A stretch of DNA of 64,000 nucleotides from Monarcha castaneiventris obscurior (Eukaryota > Chordata > Aves > Passeriformes > Monarchidae), in NCBI GenBank assembly GCA_026261815.1, contig JAMPIT010000484.1, forward strand, positions 13,366,501 through 13,430,500. The letters are read 5' to 3'. The notes below the pieces were generated by a model. The model was not told the DNA's origin. It made no database searches and saw only the letters and a program-made list of their open reading frames with translations. Numbering within the stretch: position 1 is the first letter of the stretch; each line of letters opens with the position of its first letter. Both the position numbers and the translations under genes were made by a program. Below are positions 25,001 to 37,615 of the stretch, one piece after another.

Positions 25001-26347
25001 TCGGTTTCAGGGAAGCAGTGCCTGCATGGGACAGGTGCCGTGGCTGACCCTCACCCATGGTCTGCCCTCGATTTCACTGGGTTTGGGATCAGCTGCAGAG
25101 AGGATGAGGCTTTGGGTAATGGATCTGCCTCATTTAAAAATTCAGGCTTTGAGAAAGGACAGCAGATAAGCAGCACCCCTAGAAAATTTAGCAGGAAATG
25201 AAATATTTTGCAACACAGTGAAAAAAAAGTGCATAGGTTATGTCTTTCATATGAGTATAATCAGATATTGTAGATATTCCTTCACCTTTCATCTGATCCT
25301 TACAAACTACTCGATGAGTGAAGTCTTTCCCAAGTGATCTTGTTTTGGTTTATTTTGGTTTTTATAAATAATTAATTTATTTTTCAAAAGAACTCTGAAT
25401 TGAAAAATCAACACACATCTTTCATTTGTCAGGGATTAATTTAAAATCTGATGTTAGTACTGCAGATTTCAAAAGGAGAACTAAAAAAGAAAGTTTTTCA
25501 TATTTTTTGAGAAAATCATTAAATGCAAAACCTGTAAATCACAGAGATGGCCTTGGTGCTGACAAACAGACAGACCCAGGAAATTTAAATGCAAATTCCA
25601 CATTCCTTGTCAAGAAAAGAAAGCTAAAAGAAAAGATAAGAAGAAAGGGTCATTGTCCATTTTTTCCTAATGCTCTTTTAATATAAATGCCCATTTGCCA
25701 GGTAGTAGAAGGCAGCATACTACCACTCTAAATGCACCCTTCATAATAATTGTTAGTAAAAAAGTTTTAAAATGCCTGCAAATTTATGTTTCACAATTTA
25801 CATATTTTTAGTATGTCTTTCAGCTGTGGAATTTATTCTTCCAATTATTATTTCTTTTTAAATAATAGCCTTCTATGCACAGGTAGATTAAATAAAAGAA
25901 ATCGTGTGTGGACTGTGAGCTCTCATTATACAAAATGTTTCTGTCCCTCCGGCTTTAGAGATAACTTTCCTTTCTACTCTGCTTCAGTAATTAGTTTTCC
26001 TGAATATATTGCATATCATTGCCCAAATTTGTGGGGAGCATTTGTTGCATGAAACACACAAAAACACATACAGAGCATTCTAGGATTGACAGGACTGCAG
26101 AAACCAATGTAAAAAACCCAACACTACAGTAATTTTTTTAGGGTTATGAAGCTTTTTGACTCATGTAGGTTTCAATGCTGTCTTTGTTTTGCACTGCTTT
26201 TCAAGTAATCTTTAAATTATAAAGAGTTAAATATAAGTTGTGTATTTCTTTATGCTGTTGTGGTTTAGCTCCTCAAATGGGTAGTTTTAAGCAACAACTA
26301 GAACAGTACCAACCATCCTTTATATGGTCTTAGGAGACAAATGCAAT
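22081..26347. other. No gene recognised; mixed non-coding DNA
   Basis: No gene was supported. A short (TA)n lies at about 22564-22575 and a G7 run at 23493-23499. GC-richer patches at 23040-23250 and 24210-24530 are open in several frames at once, as expected by chance. Confidence 0.6.
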
Positions 26348-26386
26348 TTTAGTTCATCTCTCCTGGTTTCTTTAGTTCATCTCTCC
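26348..26386. repeat. 23-bp direct duplication (16-bp identical core)
   Basis: The 16-mer TTTAGTTCATCTCTCC occurs at 26348-26363 and again at 26371-26386, a spacing of 23 bp. This is a small local tandem duplication. No function is implied. Confidence 0.8.
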
Positions 26387-27938
26387 ATTTGCAGCTCTTT
26401 GGTGAACCTGAAACTTATAAAATTAACAATAACATTCTCCACATTATACTCTGATTAATTATCAAATGCACATGCTCCAGACTTGGAAGCCATTTTTTCA
26501 TTCTATTTTGATCACTGCAGCATTTTCTTTGTCAGAGTGAAGTTTAAAACTTGAGCTGGCAGCAGCCTGGTGCCACTGGCTGGTTGTGGCAGTGCGTGAG
26601 AGCACAGCAGCCCACAGGGGAATAATGGGCTGTGGAGCCCCACATGGAAACATGGCCCTAAATTAGTGCTGTAAAAAAGAAATCAATAAAGTGTGAGAGA
26701 ATTACAGAGAATTTGGTGATATGAGTATGGAAAAGGTCACTAGATATGAAAATTTGGGGTGGGAAATGGAGTAATATTGAGAACCTTATTGATATAAGTC
26801 AATTAGGTTGGAAAAAAAAGCCTTTTGGAGTCAAATGATGACCCCATTGAAATCTGTAGTAACTCTTCCAGCCTTATGTGGGGCCTGGATTTCATCTTCA
26901 ACAGCCAGAAATACCCTACAGCAAATATTTTCATCTGTGAAGACAGTAAAGGAAAAAACAATTTAAGTATTCCTAGCATACAGAATGAATGGATTAATGA
27001 CATTACATTATTCAGAATATATTTAAATCCAGCACTTTTATTTTTAAAAATAGTGCAATCATGTGTTTATATGTGGAGCTAAGGCCTTTCTTTGCTTTTT
27101 TCCTTTTTTTAAACATTGCATGATGACATCAGCTAACGCTGCATCACTTCTCAGGGATTTTGTGCAGAATCTTAATGTTTACACTAACAACGTAATTTAA
27201 GAAAGTATATTATGTAAATCCTTGAATCTCCTAGGGTCTAGGAATGAAATGTAATGCTAATTTGATTTAGTAATTTGTTCTCTCTCCCCAGAAACACACA
27301 ATTACTGCTTTTGAAAGACTTTTTTCTTTTTCCATCGTGCTAGGACTAAATTGAAAGCTGAGTCGGCAGCAAAGCCCGGGCTGGGAATGTAGAAGAGCTC
27401 TGCTACTCAGGCTCTTACAGCCAGAACACAGAGTGCGGGGAGATTTATTTCTCAAAATGGAATGTTCATTATCTCTTTCTTTTTCTCCTTTTTTTTTTTA
27501 ACCAAGAAATGGAAACAAAATAAGTCTTCCTGAAATTCCATAATAGTAATCTAAACGTGAAATGTGAGCTGAAAATAATGTGCCTCTCTGTGTGTGTCTA
27601 GAAGAGAGAGAGGCCTTGTAGCTCTGTGCGTGTCTGTCTGCAGGAGGGATGAGGGAGGTTGTGTGTCTGTGTACAGTAGTGTAGAAATAGTTCATCAAAT
27701 GAGTGGTTTCCTGTCCTGATCTGTAGATTTTCTTTCTTCCATGAAAGGAAATGGAGATAATTGATCTGACTTCCATCAGCACATAAAAGAGGTTGTCGGC
27801 AATTTGTTTTCTGAAGGGCTACTTAAATACATGGTGATGTGGCGAGCAGGAAAGATCACCCACGAACTCTGCAGCAGTCCCAGATGCCTGGTGGGCACAC
27901 CCAGAGGACCAATACATTCCGTCATTTGCAAAGTATGA
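26387..27938. other. No gene recognised; AT-rich non-coding DNA
   Basis: No coding or RNA feature was identified and no transposon similarity was recognised. The sequence is AT-rich, with scattered short homopolymers such as the T run near 27488-27500. Confidence 0.6.
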
Positions 27939-27983
27939 CTTTCCTTTCTCTCTCTCTCTCTTTCTCCCTCTTTCTTCTCCTTT
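27939..27983 (+). repeat. 45-nt pure polypyrimidine tract with a (TC)n core
   Basis: Every base from 27939 to 27983 on the plus strand is C or T, including an uninterrupted (TC)n core around 27947-27960. Such homopurine/homopyrimidine tracts can form triplex (H-DNA) structures and are prone to slippage. No AG follows at a distance that would make it a convincing splice acceptor. Confidence 0.85.
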
Positions 27984-29346
27984 AAGGATACACCATGTCC
28001 CTCCAGGTTCTGCAGTCTGGGTTTGATTAAATAATTATAAACTTCAAGCAGCAGATCTATCATTTACATTCCTGAACATGCCAACATGTGCCTTTTGTGG
28101 GGATGCCAACCAATACCAAAGCTTCAGTCATTATTGTCATTGAAAATACAGTGGTTCAATGTTTGTGCTATTTCCTGGATTTTGGCAATATAATGTTGCC
28201 CAGCAATTTGCTGTTAGTGCCAACAACACTAAAGAACTTCATAATAAATCCTTTCTATATTTGCTCAGTCCACCACTGTGTCACTGAAATTAGCATTTTA
28301 CGATCTTATGCTCCAAGGAACCTATTTTCTCTCTTTTAACTCCATGCTATTATGAACCCCAACAGAAAATCCTTCAAAGCATGGTTTGCTTCAGCTTTTC
28401 TGTATAAGGATTGCTGTCAGTCATGTTTGTTTTCTGAAAAGATGTAGAGCTTGCAGCTTCATGGTACATGATAGCAAAGATAAACCGAACTAACAAACAG
28501 GACAGAGTGTTTAATTTAGAGATGTTACAGAGATTGCTTTAAAACATCAGATGTCTCCACACAGCCTTAAGTGCAGAAGACAAAATTGACAGAAAATGAT
28601 AGCAAAAAAATAACAGGACCAGATCTTTCCTTGAGGTCCAGATGAGCCAACTCTGCTCATGTGAGTGACAGGCAGAGTGAAGACAGAGAGTTTGACTGCT
28701 TTGAATGAAAATATCACAGTAATGGAAGAAAACAATAATCAGTGTAGGGTCCTTAGCAAAGGGGGGTTCTCAGGGATACTCCAGCCAATGCTTCATGGAA
28801 ACCGTGGGACCACTGGGGCTGAAATACTGCTGTGACTGAGTAATGCAGCCCATTGCTTACAGTGGTGTGGGAGAATAAAACAGTGCCTTTTGCACTGAAA
28901 TGCTCGGAGGTACTTCCTGTGAACCCTGAGTTTGGGGTCCTGTCTAGGTGGTCAATATGGGGCCAAATTCCACTCATTTGTTTGGTCTAAGCAGAGGAAC
29001 AGCCAGTATTGAGAAGCAAGGATTTTCTAGGAAAAGGAAGAACAGGTTTGATTAGAAGAGGGGGAGAGAGTTTTGCCTTTGCAGTGAGGGAAGTGAAAGC
29101 AATGCTTTCTGGAAAGAGGTGGATGGCTGGAGCAGAGAAGGCTTGGGAAGAGGCACACCAAGTGACTCACTGTAGTTGGATTTTTTGTCACTGGAATAGA
29201 GGGAGGCTGTCACTGGAATAATGGGAAGTGCATCATTGCTATCCTCTCATAACCCCAAAAAGCTCAAAAGATTTTGCTGTGCATTCTGTCATGTAGCAAA
29301 TCCACCAAAAAAACCCCCTCATGCCCCAGAGTGGGTTATTTTGGAA
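27984..29346. other. No gene recognised
   Basis: No gene, RNA or repeat was recognised. Composition is mixed. The GC-richer end (from about 28750) has open frames on both strands without recognisable domains. Confidence 0.6.
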
Positions 29347-29367
29347 ACGTGCACGTGTGTGTGCGTG
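29347..29367. other. Z-DNA-prone alternating purine-pyrimidine tract
   Basis: There are 21 consecutive bases of strict purine-pyrimidine alternation, dominated by GT/AC steps with three CG steps (ACGTGCACG, then GTGTGTG, then CGTG). Alternating CG/TG sequence is the classical substrate for left-handed DNA under negative supercoiling. No function is implied by sequence alone. Confidence 0.7.
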
Positions 29368-30709
29368 GTCACAAGGCCAGGGAGGAAACTGCTCTGTAAT
29401 CTCAGCCCTGGCGGCAAAGGCGGCTCCCACAGCCCCAGTGATGTGGGTGCACACCAGCTGAGTTACAAGCTCCCACAGGCACAACCCCTCCTTAGGAGAA
29501 TCCATGGCAGGAGCCATTTAACCCCTCCAGTCCTGGCCCCTTGCAGCAGGACAAATGCCACAGCTGCACTGGCGAGACCCTCTGTGGACTCACTGGGATG
29601 GGAGAGGCTCTGTGGGGTCTGCTCCAGCAGCTGCATTAATCACAGGACATTTTAATAATAAGGATACATCCAAGGAAAATGAGAAACTGCATGGCAAAAA
29701 GAGAGCACCTGACAAAATAAAAATATTAAAAATAAAAAATATTTGGCTCAGCAGTGCCAGTCCCTGCATCCCTTCCCTCCCCATCCCTCGGGGCAAGTCC
29801 CAGGGGGTGCAGTGGTACAGAAGCAACCCGAGGACACTCTCACTGCTCCGGCAAGGTGGAGCTCTGGGCAGCACAGGAATGGGAATAGGTGATTCCAAGA
29901 GGCTGCTAAAGCTGGAAACAACCTGATCTTCAGGTCAGACTGAGAAATTTTGTAAGCAACTTCCAGGCATAATCTATGTTTTGCTCCCCATGAAGCTGAA
30001 CACAAATCAGGGGTTTCTTACAATGCATTGGGCACTCTTGCACTGAGCCACCTACTAATCTGCTGTTTGATAAGTGTGATAATGGGTGAGGCCCATTTCA
30101 TTACAGAGAGAAAATATTTCAGCTGGTTGAATTGTTAAGGCAGCACCCTACCTTTGCCCATTTCAGAGTTTTGTCTTATTTGTGTAGCAGTAGTAGTTTT
30201 ACAACTTTGGTTTAAGCCTCCTCGCAGGTGATGGAAAGGTGTGTAATAAACACAGAAAACTAAAATGTTCTTGCCGTGCTGTTTGCACAGCTGGCTGGCT
30301 GTGTAGCTCTATATGTTAAACGTCACACATGCATTAGGTGAAAACATGGGACCAGGTATACAAAAGTGACTAGTTTTTGCCTCTGCTGGGTCTTCTTCCC
30401 ATAGTAGAGGCATTCAAACTTCCAGAAACTCTGGGAACTCAGCATATAAAACATTAAAATGAAAATAAAAAGAATCCAAAGATAACCAAAACCACTCTGT
30501 TTTTCTGTTTCTGCTTTTTCTACTTCAGATGCGCTGCTCAAATTCTTACATGGCTTAAATCTGTTGAGCTCAGTGTGTCAGTGCTAGAATTTACATGGAA
30601 AGACATTTCTGTTACCGCTATAAAACACACCAATCTCTGGAATAAAGGAATCTCTTCTGGCATGACACTGTTGTGGCTGAGTTGTGTTGGCTCCTTGCCG
30701 TTGGCACTG
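29368..30709. other. No gene recognised; GC-richer DNA then AT-rich DNA
   Basis: The 29390-29650 and 29740-29930 parts are GC-richer and open on both strands in overlapping frames. None of these frames shows a known domain. The remainder is AT-rich and without features. Confidence 0.55.
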
Positions 30710-30772
30710 GGGACACAGGTACTGAAAGCTGGGACACAGGGATGGGAATTTGGGACACGGACTGGCACATCT
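30710..30772. repeat. Degenerate 21-bp tandem repeat, three units
   Basis: The word GGGACAC begins at 30710, 30731 and 30752, exactly 21 bp apart, and the rest of each unit is diverged. This suggests an old tandem triplication. One plus frame reads through it as units beginning GTQ, GTQ and GTR. I treat that as incidental. Confidence 0.55.
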
Positions 30773-33251
30773 GGTCAGAGGGAGCCCGGGTGAATGGGCT
30801 GGGGCAATTTCCAGCCCACTGGAGGAAGTCCCCTGAATTACACGATGAGCCTACACGTTTTACGAGTTTAAACAGTAAGACTGAGCCCTAATTCTGTAGG
30901 CTTGTGGTGTGACCAGAAACCACCTCCTTTTCTGCTTCTGATTTTCCTCAGTAGTAAGGAAAACTGAGTTACAAGAACAATATTTCACCAACAATTTATT
31001 CTAAAAGTATTCTAATAAAAACATCCTGAAACTAGTATTCATCTACTTCCTTTTCTGAGATTTTTTTTGTTCTAAGATGGTTGTTTAAAAAAGTGGTTTT
31101 AATCTTAAATTAAAGGGCACAAAACAGAGCAAAAATTATTACTGCAAACAAAAAAACCCTTTTGCCGTCTAACATGATCAAATTACTACTCAATTAGTTA
31201 CTGAAGTTACAGTAGTCCTTCCCTTAATTTGTTATTAATGACAGGGAAAACATCTATAAAGAATATTCTGGGCTTGTAAAAATCTGAATATAAGCAATTA
31301 GAAAAAGAAAAATGTATGGAGACTTTTCATATCCTCCATGATACTGGGGAAGAGAGCAGATATCAACATTGCTGTAATTTATTTTGTCTGCTTCCATCTG
31401 TGTGCACTGCACTGCTGGCTTGTTGCGATGCTGGATTTGTTATTTTATACTTCTGTGTATGAAGGTCACTCCTCTACTGATGTTTTCACTTACAGAACCT
31501 CATTTGTTTCACAAACCACTACTGGAGGGATGAGACAAAGGCCTTTGAAAGATATGAAATCCCTGTGATATGAGTGTGGCAGTGACTATTCTCACCACTG
31601 GGAGGTAATTTCCTTGGGATGCTTTTTGCCACTGCTCCTGGATGGAAATCTTAGGTAGAGTGGCAACAGTACAGGTTGAATTGTACCAAAAGACCTTTGT
31701 TAGCCCTGTGCAAATGCACTTTTAAGTGATGTTGTTCTTCCATCACCTTTGAAAATACTCAATCATTCCTATACACAAAGCAAAGAAACATTAAACGTGT
31801 TTTTCCTGGTGTCTGGCAGCAGTCTACTTGGCATAGCCATGATCATCATTAAATAATGTTGCTGCAAGCAAAAAATTACATTGTGCAAACTAAATAAAAC
31901 CAAAACAAGCCCTTTTGATCCCTTAGAGTTCTAAATTCATACACTCATGCTTCAAGAAAGAACTGTAAAAAATCTGGTTTGCTGGGTGGGTGGGTCTTTG
32001 CTGGCTCAGTGTCAGATCATACCTTTGGGATTTTGCCATGTTTGCTGTTTTTTTCAATCAGCTAAAGAGAAGAAAAATTATGTGGAAGATGAGAGCAAAG
32101 GCCATCCTACAAAATAAAATCCTGTCCATCATTAACTTTCTTAAAAAAGACAAGTAGATGTAAGAGCAAGGCAGCAGTAAGGGAATAGAGCACAATATAT
32201 CACTGATTAGAAACACCACCTATACAATCTCAGAGCTTTTTGAGGCTTCAGCCCTTTGATGGATGCAGTGTGCAGTCTATGAGGGGATAGGTGGAGAAAA
32301 AATACAAGTGATGTTGTGATTCACTGATTAATGGGAGTACATCTGTTTTACCACTTTGCACCGTATTTTCATTGATTTACCTGAAATCTTAGTTTTACAC
32401 CTTTATCTTTCAGCTGTGCCACTGAGTACAGCAGGAGAGATTAGCAATGTGTACCCTCAACCTTCTTTCAGGCACACAGGACTGCCATAAAGTGGTAGAT
32501 GTGGATCCCCTCACCATGTGGTTCTGGAAAACATTTTATTCTGGTCCACCAAATTGGATGGAAGAGTCTACTACCTTCAAGTACTTGTGGTGACTTGGCT
32601 GTTGGCACTTGCTGCACATTTTATCAAGGGCTTTCTAAGCTGTTCCCACATGGTTGAGATGATTCTTCAAAAACCTACTACAAAGACTGTTTCAATGGAC
32701 CTGATTTATTTTAGGACTGTAAGAACTCTAAGGCTGAAACTGTACATCAGCCCTTACAGGCACCTGAGACTGCAGCAGTATGTGTCTTGCACAGGAGAGC
32801 CAGAAGAGTATTTATTTGGACTGCAGCTGTTTCTCAATAACCACCAGAAAACACAAGGTGAAAGCCCAACATTACAATGAACTTCAGTAAGAAAGCAATC
32901 AATTGATGACACCTCTTGCCAGAGACCTCTCTCCTCATGACAGCAGAGAGCTTTCTGAATGCATAGTCAGGATCTTTACAGAAATGGCTTGCATAAAATG
33001 TCACAGAAGGGATATTTTTGAAACAAAGTTCCCAAATGTGCAGCCTTTCAAGCTGGCATGGAAGGAAGAATTTCCCCCTAACTCCCAGTGAGGAGGCTGG
33101 ATCGTGCCACTGCCCAAGGCAGGTATTGGGGAGCTTGGTCTGCCTGACTCACTTGCTGGCAGTGACTAATTTCCAGCAAGCCCCAAACATTTCTGAGAAG
33201 CCGTGAGATTCCTGAAGGTCCCTGCAGGTGATCAGGGTAAGCAGCACCTGC
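30773..33251. other. No gene recognised; AT-rich non-coding DNA
   Basis: No gene was recognised. At 31983-31996 three GGG triplets separated by single T form a near but incomplete G-quadruplex motif. An open frame at 32518-32880 (plus) has no known domain and no good start. I regard it as chance. Confidence 0.55.
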
Positions 33252-33530
33252 CCGTGGTCCCCGAGGGAAGAGGAACGCGGTGCCGGCACATTGCGGCAAG
33301 AAGGAGCCGACACTGACCCTGCACCAGTCCAGCTGAGGAGGAGGGAGCACGGCTCTCCAGCAGGCAGGAATGAGGCAGGCAGGGCTGGAGCACTGTGCGT
33401 TCCAGTAATTTGGGATGACAGGGGAGACATTGCAGGTTATTATATCTAGTGCACATTGGAGCTTTGTTTTGTCTAACTCGAGCGATATTCTGGGGCTCGG
33501 TACTCTCGCCCCAAAGTCTGGGAGGAAGCG
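33252..33530. promoter_or_regulatory. Local CpG cluster, possible weak CpG island
   Basis: About 14 CpG dinucleotides fall within roughly 280 bp, and 33241-33540 is about 59% GC. The surrounding kilobases are AT-rich and nearly CpG-free. By hand count the observed/expected CpG ratio is about 0.55, just under the usual 0.6 threshold. The cluster includes ACGCGG near 33275 and CTCGAGCGAT near 33477. It could mark an unmethylated regulatory element or a non-coding transcript start, but no TATA box, transcript or exon was identified. Confidence 0.3.
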
Positions 33531-36500
33531 TGGGGGGAGAAGAAAAGGTAGCAAGGAGGAACAAAACCACTACTATATTCACACTGGCCCAACACAGAGA
33601 CCAGGCCACATTTGGGACTGATTTAGAAAACTATTTGGCAGCATCTGTGGAAAAATGGAAGATCAAATGATACCTTTCTCTAATCTAGGTGATTTCTGCA
33701 AGTTGCATACAAAGCATCCCAATCAGCCAGTGATAGCCACTCTACTGCTGAGCTCAGATTGTCTCCATTTGATGTGAATGCATGTGGATGTATACATCCA
33801 TACCTAATATTTATTAGTTAGGCCTCAAAAAAGGCCTTTATCAGTAGGGCCTCAAAAGTTTTACAGGAAACATGGAAATCCTGTTTAGAATAATGTAGCA
33901 ATATGGTCATTTTAGTTACTGTTGGAGGCTCAGTAGTGGCAGTGGAGTGGAACCACTCTCTCCATAAGCACTTGAAAAATAATTGGGTTAAAATAGGGAT
34001 ATCAGCCTTGACACCTGAGTTAGAGGTAAAGCATCACTAAGGTCTTCTGTAGGACTGAGCAGAAGATCATCAAGGAAGAGACAACCTCTTGAGATCATTC
34101 CTCCAAGACCATTCTTCCCTCATGTTGTGATGACTTCCAGTAAGTAAATATTCTCAAAGACAATTGTTCTGATATGAAAAGAACACAGAACAGAGAGGTA
34201 TTGCTGTCCAATATAGGACAGAGCTGTAGCCTGTGTGTTTTTATTAGAGCTGAGAGTTTAAGAAAAGAGCCCTGTAATGTGCATGTCCCCCCGGTGAGTT
34301 TATGCATGCTCCCACAGCTCTAATAAAAACATACGATGAAGGTAAATTAGGGCAGACGACTGCTTCTGTCAACACTGAGCAAACAGCATCTTTACGGTTT
34401 ATGTGTGACTTAGAATTCAAGAATGCAGACTTTGTTTTTCATTGATGGGCTTGTTAAAGAAAATTCTTTGATAGTTCCAGAGGAAAAAGAAATTATATAG
34501 AAATGTGAAGAGATTAAAGCAAAGAAAGAACCTTGACATCAGACAGGAGCTTGTTTGATTAGGTCACTCTACAGACGAGAAATAATTAAAAATAAAGAAG
34601 ACAGATGGAAGATGTCAGGTGCTTAAAACAACATCTCGAGTCTACCCATGCTAGTGTTCATGCAAGCCAAGACTTCAGGCTTCACAGATGTCAAACGTGT
34701 CTCTTGGCTGAGGGTCTCAGCAGGATGAGTAGAGGCACCAGAGTTTGGTGTGAGCAGAATGGAGCTTGTGCAGGTCTGACAGCAGTGAAGAACATTTGCT
34801 GCTGTTAACAAGCAGAGAAGGAGCTCTGCTGACACCGTTCTGGGGCAGGCAGACAAGCTTGTCTCTAGTCTGGTTCCCTTTTGCTTCTCACCTGCTGCTG
34901 GTTGCTCGGTCTGCCTGTGCATTAATGAAGTGGTTATTTGCCTTAAGGAGCAACTTGTTGGGCTCCCAGGGGAGCTGCTCCCGCCTGCCTGGTGGCTGCG
35001 GTGCCGGTGCCAGCAGCCGGGCAGGTGGTGGCAGATCAAAAAGAAAAACTCCCACAGAGCTTCTGGGGATTTCCTCACTAATATGCTGATACATACATTA
35101 GCTGACTGACTGACACTGCCTAAATATTTGTCCTCTACTGCTATGTTTGGCCGTGATTTTACAGCAACTTTGGTGGTTTGTGATTTAGCCCACTTTATGC
35201 ATGCGCTGCTTTGACTCTTGCTTGCTGCCCATCCTCTAAGCACCACTGCAGGATTACAGGGTTTGACATCAGCCCATTTCACCTGAGCTTTCGCTTTCTC
35301 AGTGAGAAACAAATGACTTTTCACCTCCCACCTAAGCGCTGCAGCCAGTAACAGAACATTAATGGACTTTGACAGAAACTAAGGAAGTCTGCACTCATAT
35401 TTACCTTGCACAACACTATATATTAGTCCAGAAGCAGGAAGGAGTTTTCAGTGTCTGCACATCTCTCCAGAAGGTATTTGCATGTTTGCTAAATTCCTAC
35501 TGATCAGGGAAGCCTGGAAGTGACACAAATAAGCTACTGTTTCCCAGCCAGCACCAGGTTCAGATACAGCCAGAGATGAGGGCTGCTCCATAAAAGACCA
35601 AGTCAGAGCAGGACTGTTGGAGGGAAACAAACCAGAAATATGTGTCTTTTCACTGTACTCACTCAAACACTTGATGCTTAACCAGGAAAGGCAGACAGGT
35701 ACCATGACTGTTCAGGTGATCCTGGAAATACACATAATTTAAGTATCTTCCCCAATCTCCATTTGTCCTCCTACATAAAAGGAAACAGGAAACAATTGGA
35801 TCATGCATGGTGTTTAACTGCAGTGATAAATACAGATGGTTTAGGAATTCAATTATATTTAAGTTCTTCCCTAATAAAGCTAGAACAGCTGGTTGCCAGA
35901 TCCTCAGAGTGCTTCAACTTTGTCAGGAGCATCCAGCATATTTTAAAACCATCTCTTGACCCTACAGAGGAGGTCAATGTTTCTCCTGGCAGCCCACTAG
36001 TTATTTTTTAAGTGTCTTGACTTTTTTTCTGTGGCGTAATGCAATTTTACTCATTATCACTACAGATGTCAGACCAAGACTAGCAAGATTACAGCAGTAG
36101 CTGGAGCATATGGTTGAGTCATATGAATAATAATCATAAATCCTTTTTGACATTGGCCCATTATTACATCCTGATCATGTCCCCTTGGAATCTCTTGTTT
36201 GGTGTAATGTTTAAGTCATTATAAGGTATCTCTGGAGGTCTAGATTTATAGAGCTCTCTATTGGAGAAACACAGTATTAGCAGTATGTTTATACAAACAT
36301 AAAACACGTGAATATTATATACCAATATATCTACGTGTAGTGTTTACGGAGACATACAGGAGAAGCAATTAACGATTGGCAGTCACTAGGAGAAATGTTT
36401 CTGATGACATCTTAAAATCACAGTGTAAGTTAGAATGACAGAGATGTTGTCTGAACTGGCTGTTGAAAAAGAAAACAAAGTATATGTGTATAAAGAAAAG

Positions 36501-37575
36501 CAGCCTCTTGCAACCCCACCCTAGATGTAACAGGGATACCCTAAAACTGAGAGTTTTTGATTAAGAAAGAGCCACTCTTCCCTGAGATACCATGTAATGG
36601 CCAGTCCAAATACTTGCAGGAGAAATCCAACACGAATGTGTTAAATGAGCATCCTCAGTAGCACCATTGACCTAAACATGTTGGAAATTGCATCACTTTT
36701 GGTAAAGGCCATTTCCCCAGTCAGGGCAGATTTCTTTTGGCCAATGCCTTCCACTCATCTGTCCCTTCGGTATTTGAAAGCCCCTGGTAGCTGAGCCTGT
36801 CTCAGAGGTGTTGGGGGTGAGGCACCACCTGCCTAGGGAGGTGCTCCCTTCTTGCTCTCCTTCCCATTGTCTTTCTTCCTCTCCTTTTTCCCCACTCTTC
36901 TGGCTGTTTTGGTTCTAAGGAAGGGGAATATTTACAGGAAACTCATATTGTTCCAGAACTATTCAGCCTTGTTGTACAGTGCGAAAACTTCCCCTTTAAT
37001 TCAACTAAGTCTCTATGCTGAGTGTACCAGCAGGCAGCTGGAACACTTGTTTATTTTCTGCTGCCCCTCAAACACACATCACACCAAGCTTTTATGCAGA
37101 CTGGCAGTTTTCTCCATAAGAGACACCAGTGGCTGAACCCCAGCTGCCTCCCAGCACAGGCATGTGCTGCCTGTGCTCAGCACCCACCTGCACCCATCCT
37201 GCACAGCCCAGGGGGAAGGACTGCACAAAGGGGCTGGATCTGCTCTGCAGATGGAGCCTGATGAGATGGTGGCCTCACAAGTGGCAGAGGGAACCTACAT
37301 CTTGCTTTGAAAGGGTTTTAGTTGGAAAGGACCCCATTTTTGTTTCAAGTACAAAAGCAATAAACAGCATAAAATTAATCTAAACATGAAAATAAAATAA
37401 AACTCAGTCTCCAGGTCTGACCAGCTGTCCTGACCTCGACTGGAAGATAAACCAATTTTGTACAGTTGTGGTCATTAAACACAACAAGGCGAAGACCTGA
37501 AACGTTGAAATGATTCAACACATTTGTGTTGAAAAAACAGTCTTACTCTTGAATTAAGTGTAGGAGTGTTGTGTG
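33531..37575. other. No gene recognised; includes two motif-dense blocks
   Basis: No gene was recognised. Two sub-blocks look like possible conserved non-coding DNA. 34900-35250 has AT-rich motif-dense sequence around a small GC-rich core. 36060-36400 has repeated ATTA/TTAT homeodomain-type words and low slippage. Neither call can be confirmed from a single sequence. The 233-codon minus frame at 34623-35324 starts with GTG, has no domain, and is rejected as a gene. Confidence 0.5.
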
Positions 37576-37615
37576 TTTTTTTCTTTTTCTCTTTTTTTTT
37601 TTTCTTTTTTGGCAG
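37576..37615 (+). other. Polypyrimidine tract ending in GGCAG (splice-acceptor-like)
   Basis: Thirty-five consecutive pyrimidines (37576-37610) are followed directly by GGCAG. That is the textbook form of a strong vertebrate 3' splice site. The following sequence reads open for about 60 codons in one frame, to 37797, but the residues show no known domain and no convincing 5' splice site was found. It may be a cryptic acceptor, an acceptor of a non-coding transcript, or just a slippage-prone T/C tract. Confidence 0.3.

Noticed and set aside
31983..31996. GGGTGGGTGGG as a G-quadruplex
   Set aside because: Only three G-runs are present, so it does not meet the four-run rule without a distant fourth.
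32518..32880. 120-codon frame with hydrophobic N-terminal part, plus strand
   Set aside because: It has no ATG at the start, no recognisable family, and the hydrophobic stretch alone is not evidence of a gene.
34623..35324. 233-codon open frame, minus strand
   Set aside because: It starts at GTG, lies in a GC-richer patch where stops are rarer, overlaps open frames on the other strand, and shows no domain or codon pattern I recognise.
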